A stretch of 35,919 bases of DNA from Bradyrhizobium acaciae (GTDB lineage: Bacteria > Pseudomonadota > Alphaproteobacteria > Rhizobiales > Xanthobacteraceae): NCBI RefSeq assembly GCF_020889785.1, contig NZ_JACMYK010000073.1, positions 1-35,919 on the forward strand, read 5' to 3'. The notes under the pieces were generated by a model. That model had not been told where the DNA came from, made no database searches, and saw only the letters and a program-made list of their open reading frames with translations. The position numbers and the translations under genes are program-made. Of the stretch, positions 8,679-17,768 are shown one piece after another. Within the stretch, counting starts at the first letter, position 1; each line of letters starts with the position of its first letter.

Positions 8679-9557
8679 TTAGACCGCCTCAGCGCCGGAG
8701 ATGATCTCGATCAGCTCCTTCGTGATCTGGGCCTGACGGGTTCGGTTGTAAATCAGGGTTTGCTTGCGAATCATCTCGCCGGCATTGCGGGTCGCGCTGT
8801 CCATCGCGCTCATCTGCGCGCCATAGAACGAGGCGTTGTTCTCAAGCAGTGCGCGGAAGACCTGCACCGCGAGGTTGCGCGGCAGCAGGGTGCCGAGGAT
8901 CTGGTCCTCTTCCGGCTCATATTCATAAGACGTGGCAGGAGCCGTGCCCGCGGCGGGCGCGGCGACCTCGAGCGGGATGATCTGCTGCGCGGTCGGGATC
9001 TGTGCGATCACCGACTGGAAGCGCGAATAGAACAGCGTGCAGACATCGAACTCGCCGGCTTCGAACCGCGCCAGCACCTTGTTGGCAATGTCCTCGGCGT
9101 TGACGAAGCCGATCTGCCGCACCGAGCGCAGGTCGAGATGCTCGACGATCCGCTTCTCGAACGTCCGCCGCAGCTGCTCGTAGCCCTTGCGGCCGACGCA
9201 GAAGAATTTGACTTCCTTGCCCTGTGCGAGCAGCGTGTTCGCCCGCTCGCGCGCCAGGCGCACGATGGCGGAGTTGAAAGCGCCGGACAGGCCACGCTCG
9301 CCGGTGCAGACCAGCAGCAGGTGGACCTGGTCGCTGCCGGTGCCCGCGAGCAGCGCCGGCGCGCCGGGCGAGCCATTGGCTGCGGCGGCGATGTTGGAAA
9401 TCACCGCGTCCATCTTGGTGGCATACGGCCGCGCCGCTTCGGCGGCGTTCTGCGCGCGGCGCAGCTTGGAGGCTGCGACCATCTGCATGGCCTTGGTGAT
9501 CTTCTGCGTCGCCTTGGTCGAGGCGATGCGGACCCGCATGTCTTTTAGTGACGCCAT
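8679..9557 (-). CDS. atpG: ATP synthase F1 subunit gamma
   Basis: 292 residues from the ATG at 9557 (MASLKDMRVRIASTKATQKITKAMQMVAASKLRRAQ), matching the conserved N-terminal helix of gamma; the frame extends to 9587 without homology. The central Rossmann-like part includes CTGERGLSGAFNS. The C-terminal helix ends SATRNAGEMIRKQTLIYNRTRQAQITKELIEIISGAEAV, the hallmark of the family. Gamma is the rotating shaft inside the alpha/beta hexamer. An insert of about 20 residues around PLEVAAPAAGTAPATSYEYEPEED is Ala/Pro-rich, as in other alphaproteobacterial gamma subunits. It is separated from atpA by 91 bases containing hairpins. Confidence 0.97.
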   Translation of the reverse strand: MASLKDMRVRIASTKATQKITKAMQMVAASKLRRAQNAAEAARPYATKMDAVISNIAAAANGSPGAPALLAGTGSDQVHLLLVCTGERGLSGAFNSAIVRLARERANTLLAQGKEVKFFCVGRKGYEQLRRTFEKRIVEHLDLRSVRQIGFVNAEDIANKVLARFEAGEFDVCTLFYSRFQSVIAQIPTAQQIIPLEVAAPAAGTAPATSYEYEPEEDQILGTLLPRNLAVQVFRALLENNASFYGAQMSAMDSATRNAGEMIRKQTLIYNRTRQAQITKELIEIISGAEAV

Positions 9558-9579
9558 TCTTCGTTCACCCCGGCGATCC

Positions 9580-9636
9580 GACCACAATGGTCAGATCGCA
9601 AGCCTCTGTTCGTCACGCCCGGCAGCGAGCCGGGCG
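9580..9636. repeat. Two hairpins in the atpA-atpG spacer
   Basis: GACCA-CAA-TGGTC (9580-9592) and CGCCCGGC-AGCGA-GCCGGGCG (9616-9623 with 9629-9636) are perfect inverted repeats with short loops. Neither has a T-run on the minus strand, which is the transcribed direction, so they are not classical terminators. They may stabilise or trim the polycistronic message. Confidence 0.6.
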
Positions 9637-9648
9637 ACGCCCCATTCG

Positions 9649-11177
<1,529 letters not shown>

Positions 11178-11178
<1 letters not shown>

Positions 11179-11738
11179 CAGCCTGCCTCTTTCATCGCGT
11201 TCTTGATCGAATTGAGTTTGGTGCGAAGCGAACTATCCACCATACGGCTGCCGAGCTTGACCACCAGGCCACCAATAATGGAGGGATCGACCTTCACGTT
11301 GAGCGCGACGTCCTTGCCCGTCACTGACTTCAGTGCGGTCTTCAGGGCGTCGAGATTCTTGTCACTGAGCTGCTCGGCGACGGTGACTTCCGCAGTCGCC
11401 TCGCCCTTGAACTTCGCCACCAGCGCGCGATAGGCGCGGATCACATCGGCAATTGCGAACAGCCGGCGATTGGCGGTAAGCACCTTGAGGAATTTGGCCG
11501 ACGTGCCGGAGATACCGGCCTTGTCGAGCACCACGGTCAGCGCCTTCAGCTGGGCATCCGCGGAAAACACCGGGCTGCGCACGAGGCGCTTGAGATCGGC
11601 GCTGTCATTGAGCATGGCATCGAACTTGTCGAGGTCGGCCCTGACTTGATCGACGGATTGCTCGTCGCGCGCCAACTCGAACAGGGCCGTTGCGTAACGA
11701 CCGGACACTCCCGAAACGGACGGATCTTCAGCAGCCAC
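11178..11738 (-). CDS. atpH: ATP synthase F1 subunit delta
   Basis: 186 residues from the GTG at 11738 (reading MAAEDPSVSGVSGRYATALFELA), the size and N-terminus I expect for this genus; a TTG eight codons earlier (11762) is the alternative and adds a Lys-rich MTAKKSEL. The body contains the conserved delta features: SGRYATALF near the start, NRRLFAI in the middle and the C-terminal DPSIIGGLVVKLGSRMVDSSLRTKLNSIK. Delta forms the peripheral stalk connecting F1 to subunit b. It is the first gene of atpHAGDC; the F0 genes (atpB, E, F) are absent here, consistent with their separate location in alphaproteobacteria. Confidence 0.95.
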
Positions 11739-12172
11739 GAGCTCGCTCTTTTTTGCTGTCAAACTCGCAAGGGAAAAACCGTCGCCACCAAAGCAGCGCC
11801 TAGCGATCCAAGCCCTTGGAATTCAAGCGGGACTTCGATTTTCGACCGGCACAGGACGTGCCGGGATCGTTAAAATCGCGGCTTTGCTAACATAGCCATC
11901 GCGCAGGTGCAACATGACGGCATCGTGAGAGCCGCCTTGTCGCACGTGGTTTTTGGCGCTCGTGGCCGGCGCTCGAATCATGAAATTCGGCGCACGGAAA
12001 TTCAGCGCGACGGGCACCGATTCGCACCGTCGCGATTTTGTTCCATCGAAATTTGCATGGGCCTATGGCCGAGCGCGCAAGGAACCCGAGGCGCACGGTC
12101 GTTTCATTTGGCGATTACTTACTTAAAACTTACCGCCGCTCGATTAATCAGTATTCGAAAGTATTAATATCG

Positions 12173-12188
12173 TTAAAAATCAGTTAAC
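12173..12188 (+). promoter_or_regulatory. CtrA-type binding site (TTAA-N7-TTAAC)
   Basis: TTAA (12173-12176), seven bases, then TTAAC (12184-12188) matches the full consensus for the cell-cycle response regulator CtrA. The site also forms an inverted repeat CGTTAA/TTAACG (12171-12189). It lies about 180 bases before rlpA, a septal-wall gene, and about 430 bases before atpH. Binding is inferred from consensus only. Confidence 0.6.
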
Positions 12189-12210
12189 GAACAAGGTTTC
12201 GGAACCTAGC

Positions 12211-12240
12211 TTGAATACCCCAAGGCGGTAACAAGATATT
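12211..12240 (+). promoter_or_regulatory. Possible sigma-70-type promoter for rlpA
   Basis: TTGAAT (12211-12216), an 18-base spacer and GATATT (12235-12240) each match the housekeeping consensus at four of six positions. The CtrA-type site sits 22 bases upstream. A start near 12247 would give rlpA a leader of about 120 bases. Confidence 0.35.
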
Positions 12241-12368
12241 TCAGCCCGAGACAATCGGGATTTACTGCCCAATTCGTGCCTCATTGCGAAACCAAACGGC
12301 CTTGGTCAACGAAGGGACGGGGGTTCCACTTGCTGCGTTAGCGGCAATACTGTCTGAGGGTCTTATCA

Positions 12369-12854
12369 ATGCTGAATATCAAGAAGGCGACACTGGGCAA
12401 TGTCACCCGGTCGCGTACGGCGCTTGCGTTTGTCGCCGCAACTATCCTGGTCGGGGGCAGCGTGACCGAGGCGTCCGCGAAGTCCAGGCATCATCGTCAC
12501 CACCATCATCACGCCCGCGCCGAAGGTTCGTCCTGGCGCGACGCCAACGCATCGATCCAGCCGTCCGGCGGCCACACGTTCTCGGGGATGGCCTCGTTCT
12601 ACGGCAATGAGTCGGGCAGCCGCACCGCTTCCGGCCAGCGCTTCAACCAGAACGCCATGACCGCGGCCCACCGCTCGCTGCCGTTCGGTACCAGGGTCCG
12701 CGTCACCCATGGCGGCCGCAGCGTCGTCGTCACCATCAACGATCGTGGCCCGTTCATCCGCGGCCGCGTGCTCGACCTCTCCACTGGCGCAGCCCGCGCC
12801 ATCGGCCTGACCGGTGCCGGCGTCGGCCGCGTTACTGCCGAGGTCGTTTCCTAA
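12369..12854 (+). CDS. rlpA: RlpA-family septal ring protein / lytic transglycosylase, secreted
   Basis: 161 residues. GAGGGT lies just upstream of the ATG. A signal peptide (residues 1-37) has a basic start, a hydrophobic core around 17-30 and cleavage after ASA at 37. There is no lipobox cysteine, so it is not a lipoprotein. A His-rich tract follows (HHRHHHHH at 41-48). Then comes a double-psi beta-barrel domain from about residue 70: FSGMASFYG, H101 in AHRSLPFGTRVRVT, and D125 in TINDRGPF. H and D at these places correspond to the catalytic pair of Pseudomonas RlpA, which cleaves denuded septal glycan strands. The C-terminal SPOR domain of E. coli and Pseudomonas RlpA is absent. Activity is therefore plausible, but septal targeting must come from elsewhere. 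Confidence 0.9.
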   Translation: MLNIKKATLGNVTRSRTALAFVAATILVGGSVTEASAKSRHHRHHHHHARAEGSSWRDANASIQPSGGHTFSGMASFYGNESGSRTASGQRFNQNAMTAAHRSLPFGTRVRVTHGGRSVVVTINDRGPFIRGRVLDLSTGAARAIGLTGAGVGRVTAEVVS

Positions 12855-12911
12855 GCTCTTCAGTAAGCGTTGCGTTGCGTAACGGCCGCGAGGCCTGCCT
12901 CGCGCCAAAAG

Positions 12912-12942
12912 GCCTGCCGTCGCGAATGACGGCAGGCTTTTT
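12912..12942 (+). terminator. Rho-independent terminator after rlpA
   Basis: Perfect 10-bp stem GCCTGCCGTC/GACGGCAGGC (12912-12921 with 12928-12937), a 6-base loop, then TTTTT. It lies 57 bases after the rlpA stop. Confidence 0.9.
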
Positions 12943-12964
12943 CTTTGCCGTGCCGATAGCCGCC

Positions 12965-13046
12965 GTCATTGCGAGCGGAGCGAAGCAATCCATTTCACCA
13001 TTTGCGGACGCATGGATTGCTTCGTCGCTTCGCTCCTCGCAATGAC
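12965..13046. repeat. Large imperfect inverted repeat, dispersed-repeat type
   Basis: The left arm (12965-12993) begins GTCATTGCGAGC and ends AAGCAATCCAT. The right arm (13012-13046) is its reverse complement with six extra bases. An 18-base loop separates them. This GTCATTGCGAG...AAGCAATCCA unit is a familiar intergenic palindrome in many proteobacterial genomes, including Bradyrhizobium. It lies between the convergent rlpA and priA genes and may also end priA transcripts. Confidence 0.75.
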
Positions 13047-13061
13047 AGAGGACAAAGCCCT

Positions 13062-15272
13062 CTACAGAAAGCTCTGCGGATCGACGTCGACTTCGAGCTT
13101 CAGATTGCCCGTGGTCTTTGGCGCTGCTGCCAGCCATTCGCGCAGATATTGCGACAGGTCGACATTGCGCAGCGACTTCACGAGCAGACGGAATCGGTAA
13201 CGACCCTTGATGACCGCAAGCGGCGCCTCGGCGGGGCCGAGCACCTGGATCCGCTCATCGAGCGGCGCCAATGCGGCGAGCTTGCGTGCAAACCCTTCCG
13301 CCGTCGGACGGTCACCGGCGGAGATGATGAGGCTCGCCAGCCGGCCGAACGGCGGGTAGCCGGTGCGCTCCCGGATGTCGATCTCGCTGGCGTAGAACGC
13401 CTCGCGGTCGTTGGCGATCAGCGCCTTGATGACGGGGTGTTCCGGCTGGTGCGTCTGCAGGTAGCCGACGCCGCGGCCCTGCTCGCGGCCGGCCCGGCCG
13501 ACCACCTGGTTCAACAGCTGGAACGTGCGCTCGGACGCGCGCGGATCGCCGTTGCTCAGCCCGAGATCGGCGTCGATGACGCCAACCAGATTGAGCCGCG
13601 GGAAGTTGTGCCCTTTCGCCACCAGCTGCGTGCCGATGATGATGTCGACGCGGCCCTCCGCGATCTCGTTGAGCTCGCTGCGCATGGTCTCGATCGAGGT
13701 GATGAGATCGCTCGACAGCACCATGGTGCGTGCCTCGGGGAAGATACTCGCGGCTTCTTCCTGTAGACGCTCGACGCCGGGGCCGACCGCGACCAGCGAT
13801 TCTTCGGCCGCGCAATGCGGGCAGATGTTCGGGCGCGGCATCGAGAAACCGCAGTGATGACAGACCAGCCGCTGGCGGAAGCGATGGTCGACCAGCCACG
13901 CGTCGCAGATCGTGCAGGCGAAGCGATGGCCGCAGGCGCGGCATAATGTCAGCGGCGCATAGCCGCGCCGATTGAGGAACAGCAGTGCCTGCTCGCGGCG
14001 CTCGATCGCATGGCGAATCTGCTCGGCCAGCACAGGCGAGATGAAGCGTCCGCGCGGCGGCGGGGCGCGGCGCATGTCGATCGCCTCGATATGCGGCATG
14101 TGCTGGCCGCCGAAGCGCGACGGCAGCGCCACGCGCTGGTAGCGCCCCTTGCGTGCATTGACCTCGCTCTCGACCGACGGCGTGGCCGATGCCAGCACGA
14201 TCGGGATCTTTGCGATATGGGCGCGGACCACCGCCATGTCGCGCGCGTGATAATGCGCGCCGTCGTCCTGCTTGTAGGCCTGGTCGTGTTCCTCATCGAC
14301 GATGATGAGACCGAGATCGGCATAGGGCAGGAACAGCGCCGAGCGGGCGCCGACCACGACCGGCGCCTTGCCTTCGGAGATCGCGGCCCAGTTTCGCGCC
14401 CGCGTGCGCGGCGTCAGCTCCGAATGCCATTCCAGCGGCCGCACGCCGAAGCGCTGCGCGAAACGGTCGAGGAACTGGCCGGTCAGCGCGATCTCCGGCA
14501 TCAGGATCAGGGTCTGCTTGCCGCGGCGGATATTCTCGGCGATCGCCTCGAAATAGACCTCGGTCTTGCCGGAACCGGTGACGCCGTCGAGCAACGCGAC
14601 ATGAAAGCTGCCGCTCGCCGCCAGCGTCCGCATCACGTCGACCGCGCTGCGCTGCTCGCGCGAGAAATCCGGCTGCGTATAGGAGGGATCCGGAACGGGC
14701 GGCGCGGCCGGCGGCGGCAGCGCCTCGACCGTCAGCGTGCCCTCGTCGACCAGGCCGTCGATCACGCCGGAACTGACGCCGGCCTCCCGCGCCGCCTCCG
14801 ACTTGCCATGCAGCAGGCCGTCCGACAGCACCTCGATCACCCGCCGCCGTGCCGGGGTCAGACGCCGCGGCGGCTCGCCGACCAGCCGCACCCCGAGCCG
14901 CATCCGCTCCGGCCCGAGGTTCTCGCCCATCCGCAGCGTCATCCGCAGCACCATGCCGCGCGCCGACAGCGTATAGTTGGAGACCCAGTCAACCAGCTGG
15001 CGCAGCTCCGCTCGGAGCGGCGGAACATCGAGCTTCTCGCTGACGTCCTTGAGCCGGTTGTGCAGCCGCGGATCGGGCCTGGCATTCTCGGCCCACACCA
15101 CGGCCACGACCTCGCGCGGCCCGAGCGGAACAGAGATCACGTCGCCGGGCGCAAGCTCCATGCCGCGCGGCACGCGGTAGGAATAGGTCTGGTTCAGCGC
15201 GACAGGCACCAGCACGTCGACGACCCCCGTCGTCGATGCAGAGGCTGGGCTGGGGCGCGTGGTGTGGTCCAT
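13062..15272 (-). CDS. priA: Primosomal protein N', replication restart helicase
   Basis: 736 residues. PriA is a 3'-5' superfamily 2 helicase that recognises stalled forks and reloads the replicative helicase. An N-terminal DNA-binding domain (about residues 18-110, VDVLVPVALNQTYSYRVP) precedes the helicase motor: Walker A GVTGSGKT at 230-237 and DEEH at 326-329. Two zinc-binding sites follow, with cysteines at 444, 447, 453, 456, 471, 474, 484 and 487, all eight present. The helicase motifs GTQLVAKGHNFP and VVGRAGREQGRG are intact. It is divergent from xerC with a 123-base gap that holds a 14-bp tandem duplication. Confidence 0.96.
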   Translation of the reverse strand: MDHTTRPSPASASTTGVVDVLVPVALNQTYSYRVPRGMELAPGDVISVPLGPREVVAVVWAENARPDPRLHNRLKDVSEKLDVPPLRAELRQLVDWVSNYTLSARGMVLRMTLRMGENLGPERMRLGVRLVGEPPRRLTPARRRVIEVLSDGLLHGKSEAAREAGVSSGVIDGLVDEGTLTVEALPPPAAPPVPDPSYTQPDFSREQRSAVDVMRTLAASGSFHVALLDGVTGSGKTEVYFEAIAENIRRGKQTLILMPEIALTGQFLDRFAQRFGVRPLEWHSELTPRTRARNWAAISEGKAPVVVGARSALFLPYADLGLIIVDEEHDQAYKQDDGAHYHARDMAVVRAHIAKIPIVLASATPSVESEVNARKGRYQRVALPSRFGGQHMPHIEAIDMRRAPPPRGRFISPVLAEQIRHAIERREQALLFLNRRGYAPLTLCRACGHRFACTICDAWLVDHRFRQRLVCHHCGFSMPRPNICPHCAAEESLVAVGPGVERLQEEAASIFPEARTMVLSSDLITSIETMRSELNEIAEGRVDIIIGTQLVAKGHNFPRLNLVGVIDADLGLSNGDPRASERTFQLLNQVVGRAGREQGRGVGYLQTHQPEHPVIKALIANDREAFYASEIDIRERTGYPPFGRLASLIISAGDRPTAEGFARKLAALAPLDERIQVLGPAEAPLAVIKGRYRFRLLVKSLRNVDLSQYLREWLAAAPKTTGNLKLEVDVDPQSFL

Positions 15273-15273
15273 T

Positions 15274-15301
15274 GAATCAGAGCTTTGGAATCAGAGCTTT
15301 G
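15274..15301. repeat. Tandem 14-bp duplication in the priA leader
   Basis: GAATCAGAGCTTTG occurs twice, back to back (15274-15287 and 15288-15301). The first copy begins immediately before the priA start codon, so the duplication falls where the priA ribosome binding site should be. It carries no GGAGG-like sequence on the minus strand; CAAAGCTC is all that is offered. Confidence 0.85.
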
Positions 15302-15395
15302 AGCCGGGCTAGCACCGCTGCGCCCTCTTAGCGAACGGTAAACGAAGGCAGTGCGATATAATCAGGAGAATCGCAGCGCCAATAGCCCTTTACAG

Positions 15396-16367
15396 ATGGC
15401 CCGGACCGATCAGCCCATGCAACCGCTCGAGCTCGACTGCGCCGACGCATCAGTGACGCAGGAAATGACGCGCTGGCTGTCGCATCTGCGCGCCGAGCGG
15501 CGGCTGTCGCCGAAGACGCTCGAAGCCTACGCCCGCGATGTGCGGCAATGCCTGGCCTTCCTGGCCGAACACTGGGGCGCGCGCGTGACGCTTGCGGCCT
15601 TTTCCGCACTCGAAGCGAGCGATGTGCGCGCCTTCATGGCGATGCGCCGCGCCGACGAGATCGGCGGGCGATCGCTGATGCGGGCGCTGGCGGGCCTGCG
15701 CTCGTTCGGACGCTTCCTGGAACGCGAGGGCAAAGGCAAGGTCGGCGCACTGTCGGCGATCCGCGCGCCCAAGGTGGCGAAGAGCCTGCCGAAACCGATC
15801 CATATGGAAGCCGCGAAGCGTTTTGCCGACGCCGACGAGCGCGCGGATGAGGACCGCGAGACCTGGATCCTGGCGCGCGACGCAGCCGTGATGGCGCTGC
15901 TCTATGGTTCGGGCCTGCGTATCTCCGAGGCGCTGGGGCTGAAGCGGCGGGACGTGCCGAAGCCGGGCGAAGGCGACGTGCTGGTCGTCACCGGCAAGGG
16001 CAACAAGACCCGCATGGTGCCGGTGCTGCAGAACGTGCTGCAATTGATCGCGGACTATGCGGCGATTTGCCCGCATCAACTGAATCCAATCGGGCCGATG
16101 TTCGTGGGCGCGCGCGGCGGCCCCTTGAGCCCGCGCATCATCCAGCTCACCATGGAGCGGCTGCGCGGCGCGCTCGGCCTGCCCGACAGCGCCACGCCGC
16201 ATGCGTTGCGCCACTCCTTCGCCACGCACCTTCTGAGCCGCGGCGGCGACCTGCGCGCAATCCAGGAATTGCTCGGCCACGCATCGCTGTCGACCACGCA
16301 GATCTACACCGGCATCGACAGCGAGCGCCTGCTCGAAGTCTATCGCTCCGCGCACCCCCGCGGCTGA
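15396..16367 (+). CDS. xerC: Tyrosine recombinase XerC (chromosome dimer resolution)
   Basis: 323 residues from the ATG at 15396 (MARTDQPMQPLELDC). A GTG at 15351 would add 15 residues, but a TATAAT at 15357-15362 suggests transcription starts after it; an ATG at 15417 is a further option. The N-terminal SAM-like core-binding domain is about residues 22-115. The catalytic domain has the full tyrosine-recombinase set: R175 in GSGLRISEAL, K201 in TGKGNKTR, H269 and R272 in HALRHSFATH, H295 in LLGHASLSTTQ, and the nucleophile Y304 in IYTGI. XerC and XerD recombine dif sites to resolve chromosome dimers at division. The solitary position next to priA and the lack of att-like repeats argue against a phage integrase. 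Confidence 0.93.
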   Translation: MARTDQPMQPLELDCADASVTQEMTRWLSHLRAERRLSPKTLEAYARDVRQCLAFLAEHWGARVTLAAFSALEASDVRAFMAMRRADEIGGRSLMRALAGLRSFGRFLEREGKGKVGALSAIRAPKVAKSLPKPIHMEAAKRFADADERADEDRETWILARDAAVMALLYGSGLRISEALGLKRRDVPKPGEGDVLVVTGKGNKTRMVPVLQNVLQLIADYAAICPHQLNPIGPMFVGARGGPLSPRIIQLTMERLRGALGLPDSATPHALRHSFATHLLSRGGDLRAIQELLGHASLSTTQIYTGIDSERLLEVYRSAHPRG

Positions 16368-16515
16368 ACGCTCCGCTGTCAGTTCAGTGTAAGGCGCAGG
16401 CCTCGCCTGCCGATCCGCCGTTCATCTTCATTCATACGGCTGCCATAAACCGCTCGGCACTTGCCTTGTGCGCCGCATTCGGCAATCGTGCCGCGGTCTC
16501 ATCCGGAGGGGAATC

Positions 16516-17106
16516 ATGAGCGCACAAGAAAGTATGGAGCACGCGGAGCATGCCGAGCATGCTTCGGGGGAGAACAAGAAGATCGCGCTCCTGATCGCCG
16601 TGATCGCACTGTGCCTGGCGCTGTCGGAAACGCTCGGCAAGGGCGCCCAGACCGAATCGATCAGCAAGAATGTCGAGGCATCCAACCTGTGGGCCTTCTT
16701 CCAGGCCAAGAGCATCCGCCGCACCTCGGTGCAGACCGCCGCCGAACAGGGCAAGCTGAACCTCGCGACCACCACCGACGAGGCGGCGAAGGCCGCGCTG
16801 CAGAAGCAGATCGACGACTGGCAGAAGACCGCGGCACGCTACCGCTCGGAGCCGGAGACCGGCGAGGGTTCGGAGCAACTCTCCGAACGCGCCAAGCACG
16901 CCGAGCATGAGCGCGACGAGGCCACCGCGAAATATCATCACTTCGAGCTTGCCTCCGCCGCCTTCCAGATCGCCATCGTGCTGGCGTCCGCAACCATCAT
17001 CACGGGGATCGCTGCGCTGGCCTGGGTGTCCGGCCTCGTGACACTCGCCGGCGTCGTGATGACGCTGCTCGGCCTGTTCCAGCCGCACCTGCTGCATCTG
17101 CATTGA
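16516..17106 (+). CDS. DUF4337-type membrane protein of unknown function
   Basis: 196 residues from the ATG at 16516, preceded by GGAGGGG at a good distance. After a short His/Glu-rich start (EHAEHAEHASGENKK) comes one membrane segment (about residues 22-40, IALLIAVIALCLALSETLG). A long charged alpha-helical region with coiled-coil character follows (about 50-145, rich in Ala, Glu, Lys and Gln). Two closely spaced C-terminal membrane segments (about 147-190) complete it. The arrangement and the LWAFFQAKSIRRT segment match the DUF4337 family as I recall it. The function is not known, and no neighbour suggests one: xerC is upstream on the same strand, 148 bases away, and the next gene is convergent. 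Confidence 0.8.
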   Translation: MSAQESMEHAEHAEHASGENKKIALLIAVIALCLALSETLGKGAQTESISKNVEASNLWAFFQAKSIRRTSVQTAAEQGKLNLATTTDEAAKAALQKQIDDWQKTAARYRSEPETGEGSEQLSERAKHAEHERDEATAKYHHFELASAAFQIAIVLASATIITGIAALAWVSGLVTLAGVVMTLLGLFQPHLLHLH

Positions 17107-17130
17107 GGGGGCCGGCTGGCACCAACTATC

Positions 17131-17177
17131 CCCGTCATCTCCGCGCAAAGGCGGAGACTTTGCGCGGGGATGACGGG
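17131..17177. repeat. 20-bp near-perfect inverted repeat between convergent genes
   Basis: The left arm 17131-17150 (CCCGTCATCTCCGCGCAAAG) pairs with 17158-17177 over 20 positions with a single G-T wobble, around a 7-base loop. It lies 24 bases after the DUF4337-type gene and 14 bases after the convergent membrane-protein gene. No T-run follows on either strand. It may be a dispersed palindrome used as a shared 3' end; the ATGACGGG edge recalls other palindromes in this window. Confidence 0.75.
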
Positions 17178-17191
17178 ACGAGAAGCTTTGT

Positions 17192-17731
17192 TTAGAGAAC
17201 CTTGCTGGTCTGGTGCACGCTTTTACGGAAGCGTGCGATCAGACGCAGCGTGCGCGCCGTCCAGCCGTCGCCATCGCCGCTGATCATTTCGAGGATGCGC
17301 CGCTTGACCGGCTCGACCAGCTCGGTGGCCTTGGCGCGCAATCCCATCACGAAATTATAGAGCGCCTCGAACCAGGGCATCTCCAGCAGCTTCGACCGCG
17401 TCACGTCGAACAGGAAAGCCGTGACGCCGACGCCGACGAACTTGGCGAACAGGATCAGCGAGACTGCGCTGAACCAGTATTGGTTCGCCAGCAGCCAGAG
17501 CCCGAACAGCTTGAGCGGAAACAGCGGGATCAGCGGCACGACGAAGACGATCAGCGTCATCGCCGGCGACAGCGAATCGACCCGCTCGGCAAGCCACTGC
17601 TTGAGCGCGCGCAGCGGGATCCACGCGACCACCCGGGCCACGATCGGCTCGAGGTGATCCCATAGCCAAGCCTCGATCAGGAAGATGATCGCAAGCAGGA
17701 CCCAGATCGGCTGAAGCAGGCGGCGCAACAT
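17192..17731 (-). CDS. Small membrane protein, function unknown
   Basis: 179 residues from the ATG at 17731 (MLRRLLQPIWVLLAIIFLIEAWLWDHL); the frame continues upstream into the lpdA tail without homology. Three hydrophobic segments are visible: about residues 8-25, 57-82 and 86-108. A basic cytoplasmic-looking C-terminal third follows, with KATELVEPVKRRILEMI and many Arg/Lys. No enzymatic motif is recognisable. It starts 37 bases after the lpdA stop on the same strand, so it is probably the last gene of the sucA-sucB-SDR-lpdA transcript. Whether it has any link to 2-oxoglutarate dehydrogenase is unknown. Confidence 0.75.
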   Translation of the reverse strand: MLRRLLQPIWVLLAIIFLIEAWLWDHLEPIVARVVAWIPLRALKQWLAERVDSLSPAMTLIVFVVPLIPLFPLKLFGLWLLANQYWFSAVSLILFAKFVGVGVTAFLFDVTRSKLLEMPWFEALYNFVMGLRAKATELVEPVKRRILEMISGDGDGWTARTLRLIARFRKSVHQTSKVL

Positions 17732-17768
17732 CGCTTTGATCTCACCCCGGCTCGCGCCGGACGTTTGA

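Larger units (their letters stand above)
11739..12368. other. 630-base gene-free region between atpH and rlpA
   Basis: The two flanking genes are divergent, so this region must hold both promoters. Short open frames in it (for example 11907-12167 and 12284-12610 on +) have no recognisable protein features. The rlpA-proximal part, about 12110-12200, is strikingly AT-rich for this genome and holds four TTAA tetramers, two of which form a CtrA-type site. For the atp operon I could not fix a promoter on the minus strand; TTGCAC about 180 bases before the atpH start followed by TAGCAA is a weak possibility. Confidence 0.6.

Noticed and set aside
12284..12610. 108-codon plus-strand frame overlapping rlpA
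   Set aside because: It overlaps the signal peptide and core of rlpA in another frame and ends in Arg-rich sequence with no domain.
15351..15395. GTG start for xerC at 15351
   Set aside because: A TATAAT sits inside the first codons (15357-15362) and the added residues are not family-like; no good -35 was found either, so the promoter itself is not listed.
15396..16367. xerC as a phage or integrative-element integrase
   Set aside because: The protein matches chromosomal XerC in length and motifs, and no tRNA, att-like repeat or mobile gene is next to it.
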